From Litsea cubeba (taxonomy: Eukaryota; Streptophyta; Magnoliopsida; Laurales; Lauraceae), in the NCBI GenBank assembly GCA_012931725.1, contig CM022945.1:95190024-95254023 (forward strand): DNA of 64,000 nucleotides, in the 5' to 3' direction. Of the stretch, positions 27,001-40,158 are shown piece by piece. A model generated the notes under the pieces. It searched no databases. It worked only from the letters and a program-made list of their open reading frames with translations, and was not told the DNA's origin. The position numbers and the translations under genes are program-made. The stretch's first letter is position 1; each line of letters opens with the position of its first letter.

Positions 27001-27334
27001 TTGTGGGTACATGCCTTTCATTTTTAACTTCCAACATAGAATCTACAGCTGCATAAAACGTAACAACTCATTGCATGCCAGGTATCTTTTCAAATGTCTC
27101 AATCTTCTTTCCAGCATTCCAACTTGCATCATAGATGTTTTCTCTTCATTAATGGGAAAGCCGAAAGCCTCTTTGTTGGTTGGGATCATGTAAAGAAAAA
27201 TCTTTTGGTATTTTCTGTCCTTGCAACTGATTTATTCTGTTACAAAATGCAGGATTCTAAGAGGGAGCGGTCAAGTTGTAGATGGTGATAAGGGTGTAAT
27301 CTACACCCACAAGAACGTTCCCTTGGTGTCATAG
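1..27334 (+). CDS. P5CS: Delta-1-pyrroline-5-carboxylate synthase, 5' end missing
   Basis: Bifunctional enzyme that turns glutamate into pyrroline-5-carboxylate (ATP-dependent gamma-glutamyl kinase, then NADPH-dependent gamma-glutamyl phosphate reductase), the committed step of proline synthesis. Eighteen exons read: 1-96, 1161-1263, 1470-1631, 2304-2581, 6289-6440, 6653-6817, 7073-7150, 7286-7375, 16799-16885, 17006-17092, 17193-17289, 17427-17530, 18142-18217, 19432-19582, 20839-20907, 21511-21577, 21667-21737, 27253-27334 (stop TAG). About 670 residues are visible, so roughly 50 N-terminal residues lie before the window. Kinase motifs include [27 protein letters not shown] and [19 protein letters not shown]. 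Reductase motifs include [14 protein letters not shown] and the catalytic-cysteine segment CNAM-ETLLVH, split between exons 12 and 13. The Asp-Phe pair tied to proline feedback in Vigna P5CS seems kept (TDRDFKD, exon 3). Oddities: exon 5 carries one extra A near 6420-6423 that breaks the frame, and intron 6 has a GC donor. All other junctions are GT-AG and in phase. Confidence 0.96.
314..420. repeat. Foldback (MITE-like) inverted repeat in P5CS intron 1
   Basis: The arms 314-357 and 377-420 are imperfect inverted copies of each other: both start from GGGTGCATG, share GCCAAATCA and end in GAATGTGAA, around a 19-base loop. An A-run of about 17 bases precedes the left arm. I see no clear target duplication, so the class is unknown. 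Confidence 0.6.
487..553. repeat. (CT)n microsatellite
   Basis: About 33 uninterrupted CT units in P5CS intron 1. It generates a meaningless Ser-Leu reading frame. Confidence 0.97.
3515..4546 (+). mobile_element. RTE-type LINE fragment, 5'-truncated, in P5CS intron 4
   Basis: Decayed reverse-transcriptase remains read on the plus strand. The segment [10 protein letters not shown], then [16 protein letters not shown], then the FADD catalytic box at about 3707 match the palm region of plant RTE LINEs. The C-terminal part around 4190-4235 resembles the same part of the larger RTE copy at 22.2-24.6 kb. The 3' end, GTAGCCGACCCCAAC followed by a (TGATGA) tail at 4529-4546, is the usual RTE terminus. 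There are many stops and shifts, so it is inactive. Confidence 0.8.
3659..3776 (+). repeat. 59-bp tandem duplication within the LINE fragment
   Basis: Copy 1 is 3659-3717 and copy 2 is 3718-3776. Both start GAGTTAACTGCTCATATT and differ at several bases. The unit covers the codons for the FADD catalytic box; the second copy has lost it. Confidence 0.85.
6816..6823 (+). other. Non-canonical GC splice donor of P5CS intron 6
   Basis: Exon 6 must end at 6817 (codons for ...LKPGK) to join the next exon ([10 protein letters not shown]) in phase and to match the family. The intron then starts GCAAGG, giving AAG|GCAAGG, a strong match to the known GC-AG donor consensus. The acceptor AG at 7071-7072 is normal. 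The nearest downstream in-frame GT (at 6842) would add eight residues, ARDSGITE, not expected in the family. Confidence 0.85.
8518..10206. mobile_element. hAT-like non-autonomous element A (GTATCGG-rich ends)
   Basis: Terminal inverted repeat CATGGTTTAAAAT at 8518-8530 and ATTTTAAACCATG at 10194-10206. Both sides are flanked by ATATATAT (8510-8517 and 10207-10214). This fits an 8-bp target duplication, but it lies in an AT repeat, so it is weak proof. The first and last 120 bases are packed with variants of GTATCGG/CCGATAC. The interior holds GA- and CT-rich tracts and no transposase. Confidence 0.8.
10994..11168 (-). mobile_element. Au-type SINE
   Basis: On the minus strand it reads as a tRNA-derived SINE: GAGCCTTGGCGCAACGG (A-box region), then GGTCACGGGTTCGAGGC (B-box region), then CAGCCTCTTTGCAAAAATGC and GGTAAGGCTGCGTACA, ending GTGCACCGGGTGAGCCC. 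I recognise this as the plant Au SINE. A 16-bp target duplication (TAGTTGACATCTATAA at 10978-10993 and 11169-11184) proves insertion into element B. Confidence 0.93.
11240..11720. repeat. Purine-rich minisatellite within element B
   Basis: Two repeat types. A unit with GCAGTGGCAGCAACAGCAAC occurs three times at 11252-11420. A unit of roughly 75-80 bases with AGCAGCAGAAGAAAGAGAAA occurs about four times to 11720. Length varies between copies. The long Phe/Leu/Ser-rich frames on the minus strand are by-products. Confidence 0.85.
12234..12491 (+). pseudogene. rps15: Plastid ribosomal protein S15 copy in the nucleus
   Basis: An 85-codon open frame with typical chloroplast S15 text: [38 protein letters not shown], and the end [10 protein letters not shown] followed by TAA at 12489-12491. 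Only the first few residues and the start codon are missing. The frame has no stop or shift. It sits inside a nuclear intron without its own start, so I treat it as a non-functional plastid copy. Confidence 0.93.
12653..14401. mobile_element. hAT-like non-autonomous element C (ACCCGG-rich ends)
   Basis: Inverted ends TAGGGGTGCACACCGGGT at 12653 and ACCCGATGTGCACCCCTA at 14401. The target duplication GTCCTCAC (12645-12652 and 14402-14409) is exact and splits the plastid ndhH codons. The ends are rich in CCGGGTC, GACCCGG and ACCCGG. Element D is nested near its left end. No transposase is seen in 13419-14401. Confidence 0.94.
12763..13418. mobile_element. hAT-like non-autonomous element D (GGGTTGGGTCGG-rich ends)
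   Basis: Inverted ends TAGGGGTGTACATGGGTCGG and ...TTTTGTACACCCCTA. The target duplication is CTTAATAG (12755-12762) versus CTTAACAG (13419-13426), one mismatch. Both ends repeat GGGTTGGGTCGG/CCGACCCAACCC. It is nested in element C. A second copy of the same family lies inverted at 30138-30819, with shared interior text around 13120-13230. Confidence 0.93.
14490..14733. mobile_element. TA-microsatellite MITE M2
   Basis: Begins GGAGCTCTCCTAAGCTCAAG and ends GCTTAGGAGAGCCTTGCG, followed by (AT)n from 14731. The body is the same family as M1 and M3: AAGTGTGTGGTGGGGCCCAC, TTTGCAAAAAATCAGCCCC, AAAAGTTTAATGGTCAACAG, TCCATTTGGATCGG. Its left edge is fused directly to the plastid fragment. Confidence 0.75.
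15523..15612 (+). repeat. 30-bp tandem repeat, three copies
   Basis: Copies start at 15523, 15553 and 15583. Each contains ATACACTACTGTTTTTGGT, and the third has two or three changes. It lies in P5CS intron 8. Confidence 0.9.
15828..16626. mobile_element. hAT-like non-autonomous element E (GATTCG-rich ends)
   Basis: Inverted ends TATAGTTATCAAAATC (15828) and GATTTTGAAAACTATG (16626), with an exact target duplication GGTGTATC (15820-15827 and 16627-16634). Both ends repeat GATTCG, CGATTC and ACGATT. The interior is AT-rich with no coding capacity. Confidence 0.9.
17556..17707 (+). repeat. 76-bp tandem duplication of intron flank plus MITE left end
   Basis: Units start at 17556 and 17632 (GGTTTACAAGTCCTCTCTT...). 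Each includes a TA microsatellite and the block GAATGGTTATCAGGTGCGCC that opens MITE M6. Part of the MITE was therefore copied along with its target. Confidence 0.85.
17681..18020. mobile_element. TA-microsatellite MITE M6, damaged, with (AC)n and poly-C tracts
   Basis: Starts after (TA)n at 17662-17680. It has the family blocks ATCTGAATGGATTGGAC, CCAATGGACCGTACACCG, GGGGCCCAGATGGAGATGA and GGGCTGATTTTTTGCAGAGA. A (CA)n tract of about 33 bases sits at 17735-17767, and an uninterrupted run of 38 C at 17983-18020. The right terminus is not recognisable after the C run. Confidence 0.6.
18286..18399 (+). repeat. 57-bp perfect tandem duplication
   Basis: Two identical units, 18286-18342 and 18343-18399, in P5CS intron 13 just after exon 13. 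The identity suggests a recent event or an assembly duplication. Confidence 0.93.
19340..19393 (+). mobile_element. RTE LINE 3' tail remnant
   Basis: AAGCCAGCCCAGTTTGATGG, then GATTAGGCTATGATGATGATG, matches the RTE 3' terminus seen at 4490-4546 (GTAGCCGACCCC... then TTTGATGATGATG). Only the last few dozen bases are present. The left limit is uncertain. Confidence 0.6.
21790..22114. mobile_element. PIF/Harbinger-like MITE
   Basis: Inverted ends GGGGCCCTTTTGTTTCAT (21790) and TTACAAATGGGCCC (22114), with the 3-bp target TAA on both sides (21787-21789 and 22115-22117). At 325 bp, AT-rich and non-coding, it fits Tourist-type MITEs. It lies in P5CS intron 17. Confidence 0.7.
22246..24607 (-). 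mobile_element. RTE-type LINE, 5'-truncated, in P5CS intron 17
   Basis: Antisense to P5CS. The 3' end at about 22246-22290 reads ATAGCCGACCCCACC followed by a GGTTT-rich tail, the RTE terminus. It covers the end of the endonuclease and the whole reverse transcriptase. It is truncated inside the endonuclease domain near 24607, as usual for target-primed insertion. I could not identify the target duplication. Confidence 0.88.
22378..24607 (-). pseudogene. RTE endonuclease end plus reverse transcriptase, broken frame
   Basis: Segments in order on the minus strand: the endonuclease C-terminus (24607-24290, with [11 protein letters not shown] and SQHRLL); a linker (24265-24014); RT fingers and palm (24108-23233, with [32 protein letters not shown] and [14 protein letters not shown]); the catalytic FADD box with its surroundings (23057-22794, [15 protein letters not shown]); and the C-terminal segment [11 protein letters not shown] (22626-22378). 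At least four frame changes or stops separate them. The motif set is that of plant RTE LINEs rather than L1. It is inactive. Confidence 0.88.
24810..25121. mobile_element. TA-microsatellite MITE M7
   Basis: Imperfect inverted ends: GCATGATCAGGTGTGCGCC on the left and, inverted, GCATGCACACTGTGTGC on the right. TATA-rich repeats lie at 24762-24790 and 25122-25134. The body has the family blocks GGGGCCCACCTAGG, CCTTACAAAAAATAGCCCC and AAGTCCATTCGGATGGGTG. Confidence 0.65.
25135..25272. mobile_element. TA-microsatellite MITE M8 (about 140 bp)
   Basis: The ends GGAGAATATTCATGTGCAAA and, inverted, GGGGTACATTCATGTGCATC form an imperfect inverted repeat. It is flanked by (TA)n at 25122-25134 and 25273-25293. 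It is too short to code. Confidence 0.6.
25294..25602. mobile_element. TA-microsatellite MITE M3
   Basis: Between (TA)n at 25273-25293 and 25603-25610. Left end GGGGCAGCTCTCCTAAGC. The body is nearly collinear with M2: GTGTGTGGTGGGGCCCAC, AAAAAAATCAGCCTCAATCG, AAAAGTTTAATGGTCAACTG, TCCATTCGGATCGG. The right end lacks the inverted CTAAGC motif, so it may be truncated. Confidence 0.7.
25611..25975. mobile_element. TA-microsatellite MITE M4
   Basis: Left end AGGGTAATAGCCAGGTGAGAA and, inverted, right end GGGAAATATTCAAGTGAGAA. (TA)n lies on both sides (25603-25610 and 25976-25996). The interior keeps GTGGGGCCCAA, AATTTAATGGCTTCA and CAGTCCGTTCGGATG, which places it beside M2 and M3. Confidence 0.7.
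25997..26229. mobile_element. TA-microsatellite MITE M5
   Basis: Clear inverted ends: AGCAGGGCTTTCCTAAGCTT on the left and, inverted, GAGCAGGGCTCTCGTAAGCT on the right. (TA)n flanks it at 25976-25996 and 26230-26253. It is 233 bp and non-coding. The terminal CCTAAGCTT relates it to the ends of M1-M3. Confidence 0.8.
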
Positions 27335-30137
27335 TAGCAGGAGTTTTCAACTAGTGGCTCACCTAATGATATAGTTTAATTTATATTGTCGCAGATGGGT
27401 TTCTTGAGTTCCTTCTTTATCCACGGAGAAGGGACCCTGTTGAATAAAAATGAATACATATAGCTCCTCCTAATACATCCTACATTCACTGAAAGCCCGT
27501 TCTACTCCAGTTTTCCCCTGCAAATGGGAGCAGTGTGTTGATCAGTGCAGATTCACCCTTTCGTGTGAAATTCTCGGGACAGGAAAAGCAAGGTATCATC
27601 TTGTCGTGTGTTGGATGTACTCATCCCCTACACCTTCTATACCGTTGTGATGGATTAGCCATCTACCAATAACAGTATGAGTGATTTCTGTGCAGTGGTT
27701 GGTAGTTCTTACCTTAAGCTATTTATGTATTAGTGGATAATTGTTTTTTAGGGCACACCTTTTGAGTTTTTTTTACTATCGGTGCCTGCCTTTGTTCGAT
27801 CCAACTCTTTTACGGAGATTCCTGAATTGGCGCTGATCCAAACTTCTCCAGACATTATTAGCTGTTGTATTTTATCAGGACAAAATTGGCGCTCGGCATT
27901 AAATCAAATGTGAGGATGTATTGGTCGGCATGATATTGCATTTCTCTAATCCCTTCTTTTTTATTATGATGCATCCAGGTGGTCCTTGAAAAAAGTGGCA
28001 TCATAATGCCCCTATGTTTCTGTTTAGTTCTTGCGAGAAATAACCACATTAGTATGCCTGCTCGACTGTGAAGCGCACTTGTGCTATGTTAATCTAGGGA
28101 GAGGTGGAGGATGGAATTATATTAATGAGATCTAGGGGTATGTAAAATATTATTCCAATTAAATAACCCCTTGATCTTAAGACTCAGTTTAATGGGTTTT
28201 TGTGCAACTTTTAGTTTTTGGATTTCATATAGAATTTCATTTACATTGTGCCAAACGTGGTGGCTTGTGGCAAATTCACAAAGGAAAGGGTGTTAGGTGC
28301 CTTGATGGCTTGATCAAAGGGTGTGGACTACACAAGAAGTGAGAAAGTCTTACCTTTTTTTCCGAGAGTTTTATTTCTGCCAAGAGCCGACCACACAATA
28401 AGGGCTTGTGGAAATTTGAGCTGGGGGTGTGTCGGAACCATTGAATAGGTCTGCATTAGATTTGGCATCTGAGTTTTGTACCACATCAGATTGGTGTCCA
28501 GCGCTGGATTGTAAAAAAGTAAAAATGATCAAATCCCAACCCAGTTAAATTGGACTACAATAGCAGTTTATGTGGAACCTTAGCTTCAGAACTCACTTCA
28601 ATACATGTAAATAAAAATGTGAAGGGGCTGCAAATCATAACATTCTAAGGAGGGAGAGGAATAGACATGCAGAACAATTTGGCCGAAATGCTCATCTTAC
28701 CTGGTCTTTTTGAACCCTTCAAATCATGGAATCAATTAAAACTTTTACACAATCCAACCTGTGTAAACCAACCATCCATCATAGGTTTAAGGTGCTTAAC
28801 CAAGTCCCAAAGGGATATGCTGGCATTGCTCCTTTATGTTATAATTAATGTCAAATCATATTTTAACTGTTCCATGAGCATTGGATGATTAAAAATCGAT
28901 ACAATGTGTGGTCATAAATCTACCTGTGATCCAACATTCGCCTGACCATTGATTATCAAGTCTCACTTCTAATTTATACTTCTTTTCTCCATAATCTGGC
29001 AAAATATATTCTCAAACATGGTTGGACCATCTTTTTAATAAATAAATAAATAAATAAAATGAATCAAAGAATAATTGGCAGAAAAATTCATTCCTCCAAA
29101 ATTGAATCTACCCAATGCATGCCTTTGTCCTCATTACTTGGCAGAATTGTCCTTTATTACTAATTTCCAGTGCTGAACATGCTCCACCTCAGACACAATG
29201 ATTGACCTGATGATAACAAGATAATTCCACTGTGAGAGAGAGATTTGGATGAGATAATACCAATCAAAATCAATTTATCTCATAACTTTCAGAAAGGAAT
29301 AGGGGAGAGATTGAATCAAAACCAGAGGCTCTGGTTTTAGCCCTTCACACACTCTGCTTTTAGACTGAGGAGGTCTCTCCACATAGGGTCACAGGCCGGT
29401 TAAAGGTCACCCAAAGATTTCCCCTCTCCTAAATTACTCTTATATATAATATAACATATGTATCCTCCCATCATATTTTATCATGGATTTGCGTGAGATG
29501 TAATCTTTTTACTATCCTGTGGGACACCATATGGTAAATCCAACCCCTCACACTCACTAATTCTAATGAATTACCACTTATCTTAATTTGGCACTAATAT
29601 GAATAATCATCATGATTTGGTTAAATTTCATGAAAAATGTAATTTAGAAACTGTTAAGATTTAATTTGATGGCGATTAGTATTTAAATTAGTGCCAAACT
29701 AAATTAAATGTTAATTCATATGGGTTTAGCGAGTTGTGAGGGGGTGGATTTTTCAAGGGATATCCCACGCGGTGGCGAAAAGGTTGCGTGGGCACCTCTT
29801 AGAAGATAGCCTATGTTTCTATATTATTGTTTCTACATTTGGCAGAATAGAATGTTGGAACCTTTTGTGAAGGCTGATGCCTTTTGGGCCTCTTGCACCA
29901 GGGAGAGCCATGCGGGTCCCACCAATGATCTTAAGCCTATCCGTGAATTGTCACTAGATCCAATTTGACACTCATCAAAACACTTTTCACCGTCGGATCA
30001 CACCAATCTTTTCTCCACAGTTGATTTTTAGGAGGCCTTTGGATATGAGATTTTGTGGGGTTCCAAACTTCCAATCCAATCACATCCCTTTTCCATCCCC
30101 TGCCCCCTCCTCTCAAGTGGGTCCCACTAGGTTTCAC
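27335..30137. other. P5CS 3' flank and intergenic region, no gene recognised
   Basis: The first few hundred bases are probably P5CS 3' UTR; AATAAA occurs at about 27444. The rest is AT-rich, with an (ATAA)n tract at about 29037-29060. No frame here looks like a known protein. Confidence 0.6.
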
Positions 30138-30819
30138 TAGGGGTGTACAAAACCCATATCCAATCCGACCCAACCCATCAACCCGACCCAACCCGACAAA
30201 AACCGACCCCAACCCACAGTACAACGGGTCGGGTACAGGTACAAATGTGTAACCCATTTTATAAACGGGTCGGATATATATGTAGTACATATCCGACCCA
30301 TATGTACCTGACCCAACCCTACATAATACAAACCCTATTTATCCAATAAAATATGTTTGATTCTTGCCTCTTTGGAAACGATATCCACCTTACCCAAAGC
30401 CCATCTAGCATAGGTTAGATAGGTTAGAGCTGCCCATCTAGCATGAGCCTTTACCCAATCAGTTTTCTTACTCAATTACAAATATAAGGACCACAGTTAC
30501 AAATAAGTTTGGGCCCCACATTTATAAATATAAGGACCACAGTTACCGTACAATATTAGAATCAGATAGTTCATTCAAGTTGCATATTTGTCAGTAAGAC
30601 TCATAATATCTTGTGATTTGAGCTCCTATGATGAGATTTGAGCTACAAGTACAACCCATTTAAACCCAACCCTACCCGACCCAACCCGAGTAACCCAACC
30701 CGACCCAACCCAAACTAGTATAGGTTCGGTTATGGGTTATAAATGTTTAACCCATACTAGTTTGGGTCGGGTGAGGTATTTAGCCAAATCCGACCCAACC
30801 CGACCCATGTACACCCCTA
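30138..30819. mobile_element. hAT-like non-autonomous element F (same family as element D)
   Basis: Inverted ends TAGGGGTGTACAAAACCC and CGACCCATGTACACCCCTA, with an exact target duplication GGTTTCAC (30130-30137 and 30820-30827). It is inverted relative to element D and shares its interior (for example CCCATCTAGCATAGG and TTTCTTACTC). It lies about 130 bp upstream of the TATA box of the G-patch gene. Confidence 0.94.
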
Positions 30820-30884
30820 GGTTTCACCATCTCATCAAGAGACAGACAACCAACTTCTTAGAAAGAAAGATAAAAAAAAAAAAA

Positions 30885-30990
30885 AAAAAACCCTAAGTAC
30901 AAAATAATTTAGCCAAAAGTCAGGGACTAAAGAATAAAATTCCACAAACTATATAAGTAAGCTCCGTCGTCGTTAGGCAAAAACAGCAGC
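30885..30990 (+). promoter_or_regulatory. Core promoter of the G-patch gene
   Basis: A telo-box-like AAAACCCTAA at about 30887 and a TATA box CTATATAAG at 30949-30957 precede the transcribed leader. Transcription probably starts near 30980-30990. Element F ends 130 bp upstream. Confidence 0.6.
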
Positions 30991-33529
30991 ACCAGCAGAA
31001 CATCACACGCGCCAGACACGACCCTCGTCTTCTCAAATCAGGTAAAAATCTCTCTCAGTTCCTTTCATTTCAAAACCCTAATAAGAAAAAATATGATCCA
31101 AACAAAGCCTTTCAAAACCCTAATTCCACTCTCAACTCAACTTCAATCTGTTCGATTCTAGGGTTAGCTGTTTTCTCTTGGGGTGTAATTCCCATCTACT
31201 CAGTTTCCATCCATGTTTTCCTAGTCTCCACTTCAATTTCTAGGTTTAGCAGAATTAGCTTATTGGGTTTCTAGACCCTAGGGTCGAATCAATTCAATTG
31301 TTATCTATGTTCTCATAATTATACAGATGCGATTCTAGGGTTCGCGGCGTCAGCTTCTTGGGTTTCTATAATCTTGATCTATGTTTTTATATATACATAT
31401 ATATATGTATTTAGATTCCACTTGTGATTCTAGGGTTTTTGGAATCAGCTTCGACTGTTTCATTTATTCTATTTCTATTGACTCAGTTTTAACCTATGCT
31501 TTCTTGAATTTTAGTTGCAATTCTAGGGCTAGCGGAAGCAGCTTGTAGTTTTAGGGTTTCATGAATGCTAGGGTTTTTATGTGTCTCAATTTGATGTACT
31601 TTTTCTTGAGTCCCAGTTGCGTTGTTAGGGTTACTGGAATCAGCTTCGAGGGTTTCATGTGTTCTAGGGCTTCTGTTTGGAATGCATTTATACTTAATAG
31701 GTTTAAGATTTTGGTATGCCAGTGTATTGATGAGCTATACCATTTGGTAGTTCTTACTGAAGAAGAAGATTGGGTACACTTTTGAGTGTGACATAGAGTT
31801 CGATACGAATGGATGTCTGATTGTAGATGCTTTTATGATGTTTTCATGTTTTAAGGTTGGTGGGATGATTCTTCAGATCTTCGTTTGGAGGATAAAATCA
31901 GTATGAACAGAAATTGAATTATGAGAGTCCCAAATGAAACGATGCTAGTTTGATTGGTCCTATTCATGGACTAGATTAAATCAATATTGAACTGTTGAGT
32001 GAATCAAACATCAAACCATTTGGATGAACAAGTTGTCTCAGTACATACTAGGTCACATGGTCTGGTTTATAGAGAGAAGCATCCATGTAGAGCTTTCAAG
32101 TAAATCATATTTATTCTACCAAAAACAGTAAATTATATTTATCAACTGGTGTTCGTGTTTATGAAAGGCCGAGTGCAAATACTCCTTGGAATCCATGTTA
32201 TGACTGATGTATTTCCATGCCATTGTTTAAAATTAGGAGAAATGATCCTAGGCTGCCGCCGGTATGAAGTTGAACACAGTCTATGCCTCATTTTAATTGT
32301 GGGGCCTACTTTTGCTTGATACAACTCATATCACATGGCACTTATGTTTTAGGCAATCAATTTGAATCTCACTTCATCAGAGTGATATACACCGCTGGAT
32401 AGATCATATGCGGAAATTTAAGATTATATTTTCTACTCGTGATTTATCGAAAAGTGCATATCACTCTCTTTTTTTTTTTTTGTGGATAGGTGCATATAAC
32501 TCCTTTTGATTGAAGTTTTTTTTAATTAATATATAAAGAGTGGTGTATGATATGGCGAGTGGCCTCGATCAAGCAGAGTAGGCCCAGACAGGTTCTATCA
32601 GGTGGTCAGCTGCCATGAGTACCATACTGATGGTTGCACAAGATCATTTCTTTAAAATTGGATTTTATGCACATTGTTATATCCAAATTTTAGATGTAAT
32701 CTGATCAGGTATTTGAAGAAAAATAATTCTAATGAATCCTTCAGGTCAGGTTTTATTAGCAGCCCAAACTTATAATTACACACCAGTCTGTGTTTTCTAA
32801 ATAAAAGAATTGTGAGGCTGACCTCCCTGAAACTTCCATTTTCATTGAACTGATCACAATTTCCCAAAAAACCATCTTGAAAGGAGTTTGCAGCCATGCA
32901 CGCATAATCAATTTATTGTACCATATGCAGCCATTTTATATTGGGAAGAACTCACCATTCCCTGATTCATCATATCTGCTTATCATCAGTCATCATACCA
33001 CTGAAGTCAATGTTACCTTATTCCTGAAAGCAAAATGATGACATTTTCATGTTTCCTTACAAGTAAGATCACACCCTATCTAATCTCAGTGACCGCCTTT
33101 CCATCCTCTTGTTGTTTCATGTGTTAGAATCTTTCACTGTCAATTCATGGAAACAGTAGTTACATTCAACTACTCAAATCAGTTTACCTAAATGTCTTCT
33201 CACCTTTTGTTAGCTGTTATGCAACCATTTTGTTAGTGGCTTTCAGGAACAATTTCCACTAATATCAGCCATTCTGACCAGTTAATTACCTCCACAGTCT
33301 GCAACGAATAACCCTAACTTGTAATCAATTATTTCCTCCTTATTTGGACAAGAGAAATGCTTGGTGATTTCACAAAACCCACACTGAGAATAATAGGATC
33401 TTACCTGACAAATAATGCATTGTTCTTTCATTCTATGTCAATTTTGTTAAAGAATTCTAATAGGAGTTGTTGGTGTTCGATGCCTTATTATTAGTTTCCT
33501 TTTTTCCCCAGAGACTCAGAGGCATCAGG
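30985..33529 (+). other. 5' UTR and 2.5 kb leader intron of the G-patch gene
   Basis: The leader exon ends at 31041 (AAATCAG|GTAAAA). The intron runs from 31042 to 33511 (TTTTTCCCCAG) and leaves 18 bases of leader before the ATG. The first 650 bases of the intron contain at least five diverged copies of a block with TTCTAGGGTT followed by a GGAATCAGCTTC-like segment (about 31150, 31330, 31430, 31520 and 31625). I see no gene or transposon in the remainder. Confidence 0.7.
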
Positions 33530-37892
<4,363 letters not shown>

Positions 37893-40158
37893 TAATCTTT
37901 TTAGTCTCCTGATGGTTAATATCAGGAATCAATTTACTCACCACCTGAATTGAATGGATGTGAACTTTAATGTGTAACCTCCTTTTTCTGTTTTTTTTTT
38001 TTCCTGAAAACTATCATTGTCTTTTGTTGTTTGGATATCCTTGATGTGGCATGTAAGTGAATCAATGATTTAGTTTGTGAACGTAGTTCCTCGATACATT
38101 CTCCACATGTGCATGTTGTAGGCAGGAGTTGGTCTTGTGTTTTGATTCTATTTGCTAAAACAAAACTTAAGGACTCATTTGGATAGATATCCTTAAGACA
38201 GGTGGAGGAGGATGGTTACTGCATTTTCATTTCGAAAGAGAAAAAAGAGAGGGATGGTTAATACATTCGGATGGTCCTGGGTTAGGTGTGAGTCACATTT
38301 GTTGTCCTGTGTTGGTAGTAAAAGTGTTAAGACTGCATGTTTTTTTTTTTAGTATGACGCGGCAATTAATCAATATATAAGCTCTAGTTTCAGCTCTATT
38401 GTTTTATGTGCGTGTGATGATGGGACCAGTCTATAAAAAAGCTTCATCAGCTGCTGTTCACGCTAGACCATGAATTAAAATATAACTTAAAATTTGAAGA
38501 TAGGTTAAAATAAAAGTCCCAACCCCCAGTCTACTTGTTTTAGAACAATACCCTGGTTTTAATCTTAATAGGCTTGGTTAAGGTACAAAGTTTTTCATAA
38601 CACTCTTCTGTGCTCACCTTATTCTTGTCAAGAATAAGCTGGTCAGTCTGGACTCATCCAAGGTAGTAAAACTTGCTGAGTTGATTCTCGACTGCCGAGT
38701 CACCTGATTTTGATGAAGGATCAAGTTAAATATGAGGTGCATTGCTTAGTCGGCTCCTTTTGATTAGTTGTTTGCATTTGGACTATTTGACAGGTGAAGT
38801 CCATTTCAAAACCATTGTAGATTTTATTTTAACCAACCAATGTTGATGTTTAAGCCTTGAATTTTATAGTAATTTTACCTTTGGCAGAAAAACAAAAAAC
38901 GAAGACTTTATTTATATGATTTCAGTGTGCATGATCAAATGTGACCAAGTATTCACTGGTGACATGTCTCGAGTTGAAACCCTCGAGTAAGAGAAGTTGT
39001 AAAAAATGTGCTAGGTGCAAAATTAAGCTTTGAGCTGTATACTACTGCAGTCTTGCAATTTGACCTGCCAACCCAAACCCCATCCAGCCCAACTAATTGC
39101 ATTATGATCCACGAACTCAGCATGAAATTGACCTGTTAAGGATTTGATTTAAGATTTCCCATCCGATAAATAAATGGTCCCCATGTACGTGGAATCATTG
39201 GTGCTCAAACCAACCCATTGCCGGCACTGCACTGCACTGCACTGCACTTTGGCTAGGATTTCACCTTTCAACTCACTCAAAAACATTCGTGGCCGATTGA
39301 TCACTGGATGATAGAAAATGGTCCCCATGTGGATTGGACCACCTAAACTATAATAGATGATATTACTTCTTTACTATTACTGGCAAAATGATTGAGAATA
39401 ACTCTCATTATAGACCCCTTGACGGCACCATGAACTAAAGGGCTGCTATTGCTGAAAATAAGTTTTAGAACGATACATATAATTTAGCAAAATCTTACAA
39501 TTTCTGTTGTAAATATACCCTTTTCTCTTGGTCTTTTGGAGGTCTCCTCTAAATAAGTTAATACCGTCTTTTTTTTTCCTTTTACACTAATCTTAATTTG
39601 ATAATAGTCAATATCATTTTTTTCAACTCTTATCACACGATAATAAGCTGCACCCAAAAAAAAAAAAAAATCATAACCACATAAAATTGATAGAAAATTG
39701 AGTCCCCTAAAACCACATAAATTAAGAACAAAACTAGGTTAATGGTCCTCAAGTTTCGGCAAAACAAAACATTGCTAGAGACTAAAAATTCATAAACCAC
39801 CTAAAATTGCTAGAACAAAACTAGGTTAATGGTCATCAAGTTTCGGCAAAACAAAAACATTAACCTAAAACTAGAGACCAAAAATATATATATATATATA
39901 TATATTTTTAAAAAACATGCTTAACGAACCTTGAGGACCATAACATAATAAATATCTAAACAAAGAGTCCAAGATTTCAGTACAATCCGCAGCCCCCCCA
40001 CCAAAAAAAAAAAAAAAAAAACCCTAAATCCGCTCTTTCTAGAAGTAAAAAAAACGAAGGGAGAACAATAACAAAATTAGCCTAAAGAAAGAAAGAAAGA
40101 AAGATAGGATGCCTCAAATCAAAGTTGTTTTCTCCGGTTGTTTGTTCTCTAGTAGTCA
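37893..40158. other. Convergent intergenic region between the G-patch gene and eIF3c
   Basis: It holds both 3' UTRs. Visible structure: a five-copy CACTG pentamer at about 39225-39247, an 87-bp direct duplication (starts at 39725 and 39812, AGAACAAAACTAGGTTAATG), a (TA)n at about 39886-39905, and A-rich runs near 39660 and 40003. No gene recognised. Confidence 0.65.

Noticed and set aside
1..27334. P5CS as a pseudogene
   Set aside because: Only one one-base break in eighteen well-conserved exons with intact splice sites; an assembly error is more likely.
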